DNA of 13,740 nt, from assembly GCA_900769175.1 (NCBI GenBank), contig CAAGFP010000256.1, positions 1 through 13,740 of the forward strand. Direction: 5' to 3'. Below, in pieces: positions 1 through 5,618 of this stretch. The notes below the pieces were generated by a model, which searched no databases, was not told the DNA's origin, and saw only the letters and a program-made list of their open reading frames with translations. Position numbers and translations under genes: made by a program. The DNA comes from Lachnospiraceae bacterium (GTDB lineage: Bacteria; Bacillota; Clostridia; Lachnospirales; Lachnospiraceae). Numbering within the stretch: the stretch's first letter is position 1; each line of letters starts with the position of its first letter.

Positions 1-77
1 AAGGCTTTGGACATATTTTCATAACACAATGTAACATCTTATGAGACTATAAATAAGCAAGTTCTTACAACTGAAAT
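1..77. other. Left-edge intergenic sequence
   Basis: AT-rich sequence downstream of the first gene. I see no hairpin followed by a T run, no RNA gene and no convincing coding frame here. The terminator of the HTH gene probably lies beyond the window edge. Confidence 0.4.
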
Positions 78-845
78 TTATCTCTTCTTATAAACCAATA
101 ATTCCGGATTCTGTCCATCAGATTCATAGGTACATATCATAATGAAATCCATGTTTGCAAGAATCCCGAAGCATAGTCCATCTACAATTTCAGATTCCAA
201 TTGGTTTCCTAGATATGTTGTCTTGTCATCTAAAAATTTTACCAGCTTACCATTTGGAAGAGGATATTCGAGATTTACATATTTACCAACTAAAGCATTT
301 AATTTTTCCAGTTTCGGCATCCCTTCAATAGCTAGTTCATTAATCTCATCTATCAATTGTTGCTTAAATATCTCGAACTGTCCATCATCACCAAGTTCTT
401 CATATCTTTTCCAGTAATCCAGTTGAGGAAGCAATTGTTTCAGGTATTCTCTAGCCTGTTCTTCCGAAAACTCCTCAGTAACCATATGTCCCACACATAC
501 ATTAATCAAATCATCCATATTGCTGTACGTATATATTCCATCAGCATAGCACCATTTGCAATAGTCTTCATTTGGACTACCATCAGCATCTCTGCCAATA
601 ATATCATCATCTTTTAATGGCATACCGCAACACTGACAAATCAATTCTCGTGGCGAGCCCAAAAGTGTATTAATTGAAACATCAAACAACTTCGACAACA
701 ATTTCAGAGTATCGGTATTAGGTGTTGTTTCTCCATTTTCCCAACGAGATACGGCTTGGCGAGTTACAAATACTTTTTCTGCAAGGTCATCCTGAGATAA
801 GCCTGCTTTATTTCTAAGTTCTAATATAATATTCTTTGTTTCCAT
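78..845 (-). CDS. XRE-family HTH regulator with C-terminal zinc ribbon
   Basis: A 255-residue DNA-binding protein, probably a cytoplasmic transcriptional regulator. Residues about 6-62 form a classic XRE/Cro helix-turn-helix (LSQDDLAEKV, then TRQAVSRWENG). A zinc ribbon of the putative Zn_ribbon_2 type follows: C70, C72 and C73 (CQCCGMPL) and C96/C99 (CKWC), with the usual following helix ending in VGHM. Residues about 185-255 are a small region, probably beta-rich, that I cannot assign and that may sense a ligand. The ATG at 845 is preceded by GGAGGTG at 8-nt spacing and by a good promoter. It stands alone: the neighbouring CPBP gene ends 115 nt upstream. HTH/zinc-ribbon architecture is confident from motifs; the regulated genes are unknown, with autoregulation likely. 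Confidence 0.88.
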   Translation of the reverse strand: METKNIILELRNKAGLSQDDLAEKVFVTRQAVSRWENGETTPNTDTLKLLSKLFDVSINTLLGSPRELICQCCGMPLKDDDIIGRDADGSPNEDYCKWCYADGIYTYSNMDDLINVCVGHMVTEEFSEEQAREYLKQLLPQLDYWKRYEELGDDGQFEIFKQQLIDEINELAIEGMPKLEKLNALVGKYVNLEYPLPNGKLVKFLDDKTTYLGNQLESEIVDGLCFGILANMDFIMICTYESDGQNPELLVYKKR

Positions 846-865
846 ATATTTTCACCTCCAACGAT

Positions 866-894
866 ATTATAAAACCGAATAAATCTATTTCCAA
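866..894 (-). promoter_or_regulatory. Sigma-A-type promoter of the XRE/zinc-ribbon gene
   Basis: On the minus strand the sequence reads TTGGAA, 17 nt, TATAAT: a perfect -10 and a 5/6-like -35 at ideal spacing. The -10 lies about 20 nt before the start codon, so the leader is short and holds only the ribosome binding site. Confidence 0.75.
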
Positions 895-922
895 GCAACT
901 CGCTGTTGCCTTACGATGAATA

Positions 923-950
923 AACCTGAAATTTTCGCTGTCTTCTGGTT
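923..950 (-). terminator. Weak hairpin behind the first CPBP gene
   Basis: AACCTGAA pairs with TTCTGGTT with one mismatch around a 12-nt loop. It starts 11 nt after the stop codon of the CPBP gene on the minus strand and is followed there by TTTATT. The stem is short and the T run poor, so this is a weak terminator at best. Confidence 0.3.
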
Positions 951-960
951 AAAATCTCTC

Positions 961-1656
961 CTATTCTTTAATTGTCTTATTTATGTAGATGGCATACGCA
1001 AGCGGAACAACAACTAAAAATATAGGTACTATGTACAATGATAGTTTATTTTCAACATTAAATATCGAAGAAGCATTGATAAAACAATGCGCTACTATAC
1101 ATGGAATAAGTGACTTGCTCTTGTAAAATATAGTTACAAACAAATATCCAATTGCCATTGCGTAACATATTTGCAGTAGCGTTGGGATGAAATCTGCCCC
1201 ATTCAACAAATTAACAATATGACCTATTCCAAAAGTGATAGAACTAACGATTATCGCACTTTTTACATTGCTTTTTGCCATCATTTTAAAAAGAAAGCCT
1301 CGAAAAATAATTTCTTCTATAAAGCCGACATTAAGCATTGTTAATATATGAAATACTATTTCGCTTGAAGTATTACTAATATTAAAACCATTCCACAGAT
1401 TAACCGATACGATCAGTAGTAGTGGAATAAAATACAAATATCCTTTTAAATTTCTTACGCCGGTTAATCCGTAATAAGATACACGTTTCGAACTTATAAT
1501 CAACACTACTAATACTATGGAAAATACCGTATTGATAATCGTACTTCTATAATCTGTTAATCCGAATTTCTGCATACAATAAGAATTAACTACCACATAT
1601 ATAGCTATTAATAAATAACAAACCAAATTCTCATGCTTTTCAATTATCTTTTTCAA
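961..1656 (-). CDS. CPBP-family intramembrane glutamic protease (TetR-linked)
   Basis: A 231-residue multi-pass membrane protein of the CPBP (Abi/CAAX protease, Rce1-like) family. The three family motifs are intact: E114-E115-x3-R119 (EEIIFRG), F142-x3-H146 (FGIGH) and H190-x3-N194 (HCFIN), which supports an active protease. Hydrophobic segments cover about 12-30, 40-56, 72-92, 100-118, 133-150, 158-178, 184-196 and 206-226. The start is a TTG at 1656-1654, chosen because AAAGGAG lies 6 nt upstream; the TetR gene stops inside it (17-nt overlap), so the two are translationally coupled. Known bacterial family members process peptides or protect against bacteriocins; the substrate here is unknown. 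The TetR protein probably controls its expression. Confidence 0.88.
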   Translation of the reverse strand: MKKIIEKHENLVCYLLIAIYVVVNSYCMQKFGLTDYRSTIINTVFSIVLVVLIISSKRVSYYGLTGVRNLKGYLYFIPLLLIVSVNLWNGFNISNTSSEIVFHILTMLNVGFIEEIIFRGFLFKMMAKSNVKSAIIVSSITFGIGHIVNLLNGADFIPTLLQICYAMAIGYLFVTIFYKSKSLIPCIVAHCFINASSIFNVENKLSLYIVPIFLVVVPLAYAIYINKTIKE

Positions 1657-2224
1657 TTTGTTCTCCTTTCACAGCACAAATTGCTCCAAAAAATATATTT
1701 TCAAGTGCCTTCATTACATTTCGTTCATCATAAACCATAGTATTATTCGCATACAAACTTGCATATCCATGAGCAAAGATAAATAATGTACTAAAAACCC
1801 CCTTCGTATCTTCCATTGACATATCCAATTCGCTTTGTAGCACTGTAAGAATCGGTAGTAATTCTTCCGATTCCAACAAGTCTAACATACCTATTCCCGA
1901 AAACTCGTTTGATTGAAACAAAAAACGAAAGAGGTTTCTTTCATCTATTGCAAATTTAATATAATTCATTCCAATTGCCAGCATAGGATTTTCGCAAGCT
2001 ATCTCCGTGTCCATAATATAAGCGGAATGATACTCATCCGCCTTTTTATACACCGCTTTTTTAATATCTTCAACAGTTGAGAAGTAATATAGCACCGGTT
2101 GTGTAGAACAGTTTAATTGCTCTGAAATACTTCGAGCAGTCACTTTGTCTGCACCTTCTTTTTGCACTATATTGAAAGCAGTATCTACTATCATTTCTTT
2201 TGTGATTTTGGGTTTTGGTGGCAT
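1640..2224 (-). CDS. TetR/AcrR-family transcriptional regulator
   Basis: A 194-residue TetR-type repressor. The N-terminal HTH covers about residues 8-55: ITKEMIVDTAFNIVQKEG, then VTARSISEQLNCS and the LYYFSTVEDIKKAV turn typical of TetR proteins. The rest is a helical ligand-binding and dimerisation domain. The ATG at 2224 has a strong AAGGAGGAG site a few bases upstream. Its stop codon overlaps the start region of the CPBP protease gene by 17 nt, so it forms a two-gene cassette. It probably represses its own promoter through the palindrome overlapping the -10 box and responds to an unidentified small molecule. Confidence 0.9.
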   Translation of the reverse strand: MPPKPKITKEMIVDTAFNIVQKEGADKVTARSISEQLNCSTQPVLYYFSTVEDIKKAVYKKADEYHSAYIMDTEIACENPMLAIGMNYIKFAIDERNLFRFLFQSNEFSGIGMLDLLESEELLPILTVLQSELDMSMEDTKGVFSTLFIFAHGYASLYANNTMVYDERNVMKALENIFFGAICAVKGEQIEKDN

Positions 2225-2249
2225 AATTACTCCTCCTTTTATAATTCTT

Positions 2250-2285
2250 GTTATATAACATACATTATATTATATATTCTGTCAA
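2250..2285 (-). promoter_or_regulatory. TetR-CPBP promoter with overlapping palindrome
   Basis: On the minus strand, perfect -35 TTGACA (2280-2285), 17-nt spacer, then TATGTT (2257-2262, 4/6 match to the -10 consensus). The perfect 10-bp palindrome GTTATATAAC (2250-2259) overlaps the -10 box, where a TetR dimer could block polymerase. The surrounding sequence is AT-rich, so the exact operator is uncertain. Confidence 0.55.
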
Positions 2286-2292
2286 TAATAAA

Positions 2293-2331
2293 ATATGGAG
2301 CATGTGCTATTTTTTTACACATACTCCATAT
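2293..2331. terminator. 14-bp hairpin between vapBC and the TetR gene
   Basis: Arms 2293-2306 and 2318-2331 (ATATGGAG with CTCCATAT at the outer ends) pair over 14 positions with one mismatch around an 11-nt T-rich loop. On the minus strand it is followed by ATTTTATTATT, so it could act as a back-up terminator for vapBC. It ends just before the TetR -35 box, so a regulatory role is also possible. Confidence 0.4.
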
Positions 2332-2347
2332 AATAAACCAATGCGAA

Positions 2348-2396
2348 AATTCAAATTCATGCGCACTTTCACTCTCTCCGCATTACTGAAATTTGT
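2348..2396 (-). repeat. REP-like repeat, copy A
   Basis: An approximately 49-nt segment resembling 4877-4925. The two share AATTCAAATTCATGCGC exactly, then CTTTCA, CTC and CTGAAATTT in the same order. On the minus strand copy A has ATGCG and CGCAT near its ends, so it can fold. It lies between the vapBC terminator and the TetR promoter. Confidence 0.5.
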
Positions 2397-2428
2397 GGGT
2401 TCTTTACATAGATAAAATATCAATTTTA

Positions 2429-2454
2429 GAAAAGTGCGACAAGTCGCGCTTTTC
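2429..2454 (-). terminator. Terminator of vapBC
   Basis: A tight hairpin 14 nt after the vapC stop codon: GAAAAGCGCGAC and GTCGCACTTTTC on the minus strand pair with one G-T mismatch, leaving a CTTG loop. The A-rich and T-rich ends of the stem would supply the usual A and U tracts, in either direction. Confidence 0.65.
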
Positions 2455-2468
2455 CACTTACATTTAAC

Positions 2469-2870
2469 TTATTCAGTCCAATTTTCAAGTTTCAAACCTT
2501 TTACTCTTTCAAACTCTTTAATGTTATTTGTAACCACAGTATAACCTAATGCCATTGCATGACCTGCTATCATCATATCTAACGGTCCTATTGGAGTACC
2601 TGCTTTCTCTAAATCTGCTCGAATTTTCCCATAACTCTCAGCTGCCAAAGAATCAAAATTCATAATCTCAATATTAGCTAATAGCAAAGCTAGTGCAACT
2701 CTGTTCTTCTCTATCGCTTTGCTCTTTTCTACTCCATGTACCAATTCCGCATAAGTTACAGAAGAAATGCATATATCTATTGGATCATGTTCCTGCAAAC
2801 GCATAAATACTTGCTCTGGTTTATGCTTAATCGCATAAATACATATGTTAGTATCTAGCATATATCTCAT
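2469..2870 (-). CDS. vapC: VapC-family PIN-domain toxin ribonuclease
   Basis: A 133-residue PIN-domain protein, the usual length for VapC. The acidic active-site residues are in place: D6 in LDTN, E42 in AELVHG and D98 in PLDMMIAGHA, followed by the family's VTNN and EF (N115/N116, E119, F120). PIN toxins coordinate Mg2+/Mn2+ and cleave RNA, often tRNA or rRNA, unless bound by VapB. Its ATG overlaps the vapB stop as ATGA, so synthesis depends on antitoxin translation. A terminator hairpin lies 14 nt downstream. The exact RNA target cannot be read from the sequence. Confidence 0.93.
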   Translation of the reverse strand: MRYMLDTNICIYAIKHKPEQVFMRLQEHDPIDICISSVTYAELVHGVEKSKAIEKNRVALALLLANIEIMNFDSLAAESYGKIRADLEKAGTPIGPLDMMIAGHAMALGYTVVTNNIKEFERVKGLKLENWTE

Positions 2871-3097
2871 AATTCATCTCGCTCCTGCTCCACTCTACCA
2901 TCTCTTCCATCTTGCATAAAATCATCTGAAAACATATCTATTGCCTGCATAAATGAGCTCCATTTATTTGTTTTTGGCATTAATAGAACAATATCTCCAA
3001 TTCGATTTACTGCAACTTCATCTGTATTAAATCTACACTCTTTGGGAAGTCTTACCGCTTGGCTTCTTCCATTTTCAAATACTTTTGCTGTCATCAT
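2867..3097 (-). CDS. vapB: VapB-family antitoxin (AbrB/SpoVT-type)
   Basis: A 76-residue antitoxin. The N-terminus (TAKVFENGRSQAVRLPKECRF) is the typical swapped-hairpin AbrB DNA-binding domain of VapB proteins; the acidic C-terminal tail (residues about 50-76, with FSDDF) probably wraps around VapC. I chose the ATG at 3097 because AAGGAAGGAG at 3107-3116 sits 9 nt upstream; an in-frame TTG at 3106 directly abuts that site and cannot be used efficiently. It overlaps vapC by 4 nt. Repression by VapB or the VapBC complex at the palindrome 3125-3142 is likely. Confidence 0.92.
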   Translation of the reverse strand: MMTAKVFENGRSQAVRLPKECRFNTDEVAVNRIGDIVLLMPKTNKWSSFMQAIDMFSDDFMQDGRDGRVEQERDEL

Positions 3098-3122
3098 AAT
3101 AATCAACTCCTTCCTTACATAT

Positions 3123-3152
3123 AGTATATATCAAGATATATATTTTAGTCAA
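3123..3152 (-). promoter_or_regulatory. vapBC promoter with embedded operator palindrome
   Basis: On the minus strand: TTGACT (3147-3152), 18-nt spacer, TATACT (3123-3128). Between and over these boxes lies a perfect inverted repeat, TATATATC-TT-GATATATA (3125-3142, 18 bp). A palindrome inside the promoter is the usual arrangement for VapB autoregulation. Confidence 0.7.
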
Positions 3153-3233
3153 TAAAATTCAAAATTGCTCGTGTATTTCTCTGACTTTTCAGCTTTTACG
3201 AGATTTCCCGTCCATCAAAATCTATGTAATCAT

Positions 3234-3281
3234 CACTTTTCCCTTATAATTTCCCTTATTAGGAAGCTATAAGGGAAAGTG
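3234..3281 (-). terminator. Hairpin terminator of the XRE-CPBP cassette
   Basis: CACTTTTCCCTTATA (3234-3248) pairs with TATAAGGGAAAGTG (3268-3281) with one bulged T. It lies 15 nt after the stop of the second CPBP gene and includes an alternative inner pairing of another TTCCCTTATT. The T tract after the stem on the minus strand is poor. Confidence 0.5.
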
Positions 3282-3296
3282 AAAATATTATTTCGC

Positions 3297-3971
3297 TTAA
3301 GTAAAAACATTCAGCCATACTGTAATCAGTGCATCGTATACACCATGCGCGATAATAACCGACAACAACGTGCAATTCTTAATTTTAACTCTACAGATAC
3401 AAAAGATTGCGCCAATAAAACCTGTTAATATTATTTGTCCGATATTTCCGCCCATGAAATGAAACAAACCAAACAAAATGGACGAACCTATAATCGCACC
3501 TACGGCGGAACCGAAAAGTGTTTCTAACTTCTTGTAGAAGAATCCGCGAAAAACAAACTCCTCCACCAGCGCAACTGCACCAATATATTGGATAAAATCA
3601 TATATATACTGCCATGCATAAATATATATATGTTGATTATTCACCCAGTCACTCTTTCCGATCAGATGCGGTATTACTGTAAATACGAATGACATACACA
3701 AAGCAATGGCAAGACCAATCAACAACTGATATCCTATCTTCTCTTTGGAAAAACCGTAATCCGACCACTTTTCCTTATTAAATATCACAATACAAAAGGG
3801 AACCAATGCAATCGGTAAATATGTTACAATCATCAAAACCATACGAACAACAAGCGGAAGACTCATAAGCACATATTGATTAAATGCATTCACTCCCAAC
3901 AAACCACCAACCACACCGATGATTGCAATTACCATCTCTATTATTATTTTATTACGTTCCTTCACTTTCAT
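3297..3971 (-). CDS. CPBP-family intramembrane glutamic protease (XRE-linked)
   Basis: A 224-residue multi-pass membrane protein of the CPBP family. Conserved motifs: E137-E138-x3-R142 (EEFVFRG), F167-x3-H171 (FGLFH) and H209-x3-D213 (HGVYD), where the last position is Asp instead of the commoner Asn. Hydrophobic segments cover about 10-28, 36-64, 82-102, 125-140, 153-172, 177-196 and 202-222. It is only distantly similar to the other CPBP protein of the window. The ATG at 3971 lies 20 nt inside the upstream HTH gene, with only a weak GA-rich site before it, so translation probably depends on coupling. Its substrate is unknown; the membrane-anchored HTH protein made with it is one candidate. 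Confidence 0.88.
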   Translation of the reverse strand: MKVKERNKIIIEMVIAIIGVVGGLLGVNAFNQYVLMSLPLVVRMVLMIVTYLPIALVPFCIVIFNKEKWSDYGFSKEKIGYQLLIGLAIALCMSFVFTVIPHLIGKSDWVNNQHIYIYAWQYIYDFIQYIGAVALVEEFVFRGFFYKKLETLFGSAVGAIIGSSILFGLFHFMGGNIGQIILTGFIGAIFCICRVKIKNCTLLSVIIAHGVYDALITVWLNVFT

Positions 3972-4596
3972 CTTCTTCTCTCTCTTTTTTTGTCAGTACT
4001 TTCAGACACCATCTCCATTTGCCGCAATGCGGGCATCGCATCATTCTTAACGCAACAATATTCATTCCTACTGTATAGTTAATGAAGCCGGGAACAAAGG
4101 TTTCTTCACAATGTAAACACTTATAATATCCAAATGTGCGTCCTCCCTCCATCAGCGCAAGCAAACCAACCGTAAAAACGGCACATGCAATAAACACCAA
4201 TATACCTTTCGCCGGATTGCTTATTACTTCCGCATATGTATTTACAACAACAATCAGCGTCACAAAAGAAATGATGGATATAAGTCCCATTAACAGAATC
4301 AGAATTAATTTCGTTCTGTTCTCTTTCTTTTCTTCTACCAGATGAACCATTTTTTGTTCTGCCTTTTTCATATAATTCTCTTTATCCAAGCGTTCACCTG
4401 TCAGCAACTCATTCACCGAAATTCCCAGCGCCTTACAAAGGGGCTGCAACAATGAAACTTCCGGAAATCCTTTGCCGCATTCCCATTTGGAAATTGTTCT
4501 GTCACTAATATTAAGAATATCTGCAAGTTGCTTCTGCGTATAATTTTTCTTCTTTCTTTCCTCTGAAATAAACTTACCTATTTTATTCAGATCCAT
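3952..4596 (-). CDS. Membrane-anchored XRE HTH regulator with zinc ribbon
   Basis: A 214-residue protein with an unusual layout. Residues 5-60 are an XRE HTH (YTQKQLADILNIS, then RTISKWECG). A charged linker leads to two hydrophobic segments at about 97-118 and 131-151, then a zinc-ribbon-like pair C160-x2-C163 (CLHC) and C188-x2-C191 (CPHC) and a basic/acidic tail. With the HTH inside the cell, two crossings put the ribbon inside too. The start at 4596 is chosen because AAAGGAGG (4603-4610) lies 6 nt upstream; a further in-frame ATG at 4626 has no such site. It overlaps the CPBP protease gene by 20 nt. Motifs are clear; what it senses and regulates is not known. Confidence 0.85.
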   Translation of the reverse strand: MDLNKIGKFISEERKKKNYTQKQLADILNISDRTISKWECGKGFPEVSLLQPLCKALGISVNELLTGERLDKENYMKKAEQKMVHLVEEKKENRTKLILILLMGLISIISFVTLIVVVNTYAEVISNPAKGILVFIACAVFTVGLLALMEGGRTFGYYKCLHCEETFVPGFINYTVGMNIVALRMMRCPHCGKWRWCLKVLTKKEREEDESEGT

Positions 4597-4602
4597 GCTT
4601 GT

Positions 4603-4610
4603 CCTCCTTT
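4603..4610 (-). promoter_or_regulatory. Ribosome binding site fixing the HTH start
   Basis: AAAGGAGG on the minus strand, 6 nt before the ATG at 4596. It rules out the longer in-frame start at 4626, which has no comparable site. Confidence 0.7.
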
Positions 4611-4648
4611 CGGGTCTTATTATCATAAAAACAAGCTTTTCTGTCTAC

Positions 4649-4696
4649 CAACGGAGCGTAGAGTTCCGTATTTTAAAGGAATTCTACGCTCCGTTG
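4649..4696. repeat. 19-bp inverted repeat in the leader of the membrane-HTH gene
   Basis: CAACGGAGCGTAGAGTTCC (4649-4667) and GGAATTCTACGCTCCGTTG (4678-4696) are complementary over 19 positions with one G-T pair, around a 10-nt AT-rich loop. It starts about 50 nt upstream of the start codon. It could be a transcript hairpin (attenuator or terminator), an operator for the dimeric HTH protein, or a miniature element. A T run lies only about 17 nt beyond it on the minus strand, so it is not a standard terminator. Confidence 0.7.
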
Positions 4697-4876
4697 TGCT
4701 AATTCTTTCCCTTGTTTTTTCCCTTATTAGAGGGCGTAACCAAGGTAAAAACGATATAACAAAATACAAGATGTGACAGAAAGGGCACCCACAAAACTTT
4801 AGTATTTTCATGGTTCCCCGCAATTTTTATAACAAGATATAACAGTTATTAAATCCCTTAAAATACCTCAAGTGAG
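4697..4876. other. Non-coding part of the 4597-4937 gap
   Basis: Besides the inverted repeat and REP-like copy B, this gap holds AT-rich sequence with no convincing gene. A 66-codon open frame on the minus strand (4823 to 4623) runs through the inverted repeat, has no ribosome binding site and no recognisable domain, so I treat it as chance. Several TATA-like boxes occur, but I cannot pick a promoter. Confidence 0.4.
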
Positions 4877-4925
4877 AATTCAAATTCATGCGCGCTTTCA
4901 ATCTCACCGGAAGACTGAAATTTTC
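4877..4925 (-). repeat. REP-like repeat, copy B
   Basis: Second copy of the segment at 2348-2396, sharing a 17-nt identical block and further short blocks in the same order and orientation. On the minus strand it contains GTGAGA and TCTCAC at opposite ends, so it can form an imperfect hairpin. It lies 12 nt after the stop of the membrane-protein gene and may end its transcript. Confidence 0.5.
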
Positions 4926-4937
4926 ATAAATTGTTTA

Positions 4938-5579
4938 TTATATCAGATTCAACCAATACAACACATAAGAAAGCAATATAAATAATGCAGGAATAGCTAT
5001 CAGCAACAATATCCCAATTAAATGATTCTTTCTTTCTGTTCTTGATGCTGTCAATCCATATGGCTCTTTCCACAAATGTGTGATGGTCAAAAAAATGTAT
5101 ATAGCCCAATATGTACATGAAGGAATTGCAGCGTATCCTGTCCATTCTGAATCAGTTAATACAGTTCCTCTTTCAAATAATAAAAAGCTTACAATTGAAA
5201 TAATGGGACAAATATAATGTAACAACAAATTGGCTTTCTTGGGTTCTAATCCTCCAAACAAATCTGTATGAGATTTACTTTTTCCGGATTTGAACCTTGG
5301 TGCTAAAAAAAAGGCAAAAACAAACATAGTAGCCGCAAGACCACACGTTGCCGTATATCGTAATCCTTTAATTAATTCAGGCACATTACCATATCCCAAT
5401 AATTCTATAATAGCAAAACCACAGAATAAAATGCTTATAGCAAGAGCAATAAAATTTTGAAGAAAAGTATAGAACTTCAATATATTTAACTTGTTCTTTA
5501 CTTTTAGAAAGGTTGCACCTTCTATTATAATAAGTATAAAGTTAAACATTAAAGCCATAATTAATTGAACTGTTCTCAT
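4938..5579 (-). CDS. Multi-pass membrane protein, possibly Pr6Pr/FAR-17a-like
   Basis: A 213-residue protein with about six hydrophobic segments (about 4-22, 36-60, 74-94, 116-133, 147-168, 187-208). The segment LLHYICPIISIVSFLLFE and the later PYGL, separated by a membrane span, remind me of the Pr6Pr / FAR-17a-AIG1-like membrane family, but this is a weak memory-based match. I start it at the ATG at 5579, which has GGAAGG (5588-5593) 8 nt upstream; a TTG eight codons earlier has no site. It begins 39 nt after the ATPase stop codon, with no terminator between, so the two probably form an operon. Function unknown. Confidence 0.75.
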   Translation of the reverse strand: MRTVQLIMALMFNFILIIIEGATFLKVKNKLNILKFYTFLQNFIALAISILFCGFAIIELLGYGNVPELIKGLRYTATCGLAATMFVFAFFLAPRFKSGKSKSHTDLFGGLEPKKANLLLHYICPIISIVSFLLFERGTVLTDSEWTGYAAIPSCTYWAIYIFLTITHLWKEPYGLTASRTERKNHLIGILLLIAIPALFILLSYVLYWLNLI

Positions 5580-5618
5580 ATATCTATCCTTCCGCAAATT
5601 CAAATTTGATTTCGATCT

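Noticed and set aside
3250..4730. 13-bp direct repeat TTTCCCTTATTAG at 3250-3262 and 4718-4730 flanking the XRE-CPBP cassette
   Set aside because: One 13-bp match in a 13.7-kb AT-rich window is expected by chance, and the left copy is part of a terminator hairpin.
4623..4823. 66-codon open frame on the minus strand with a CGCPFC motif
   Set aside because: It has no ribosome binding site, runs through the 19-bp inverted repeat and overlaps the start of the HTH gene; no domain is recognisable.
5590..5612. Third REP-like copy (AATTTGAATTTGCGG on the minus strand)
   Set aside because: Similarity to copies A and B is limited to a simple AT-rich stretch of about 12 bases, without the conserved GCGC centre.
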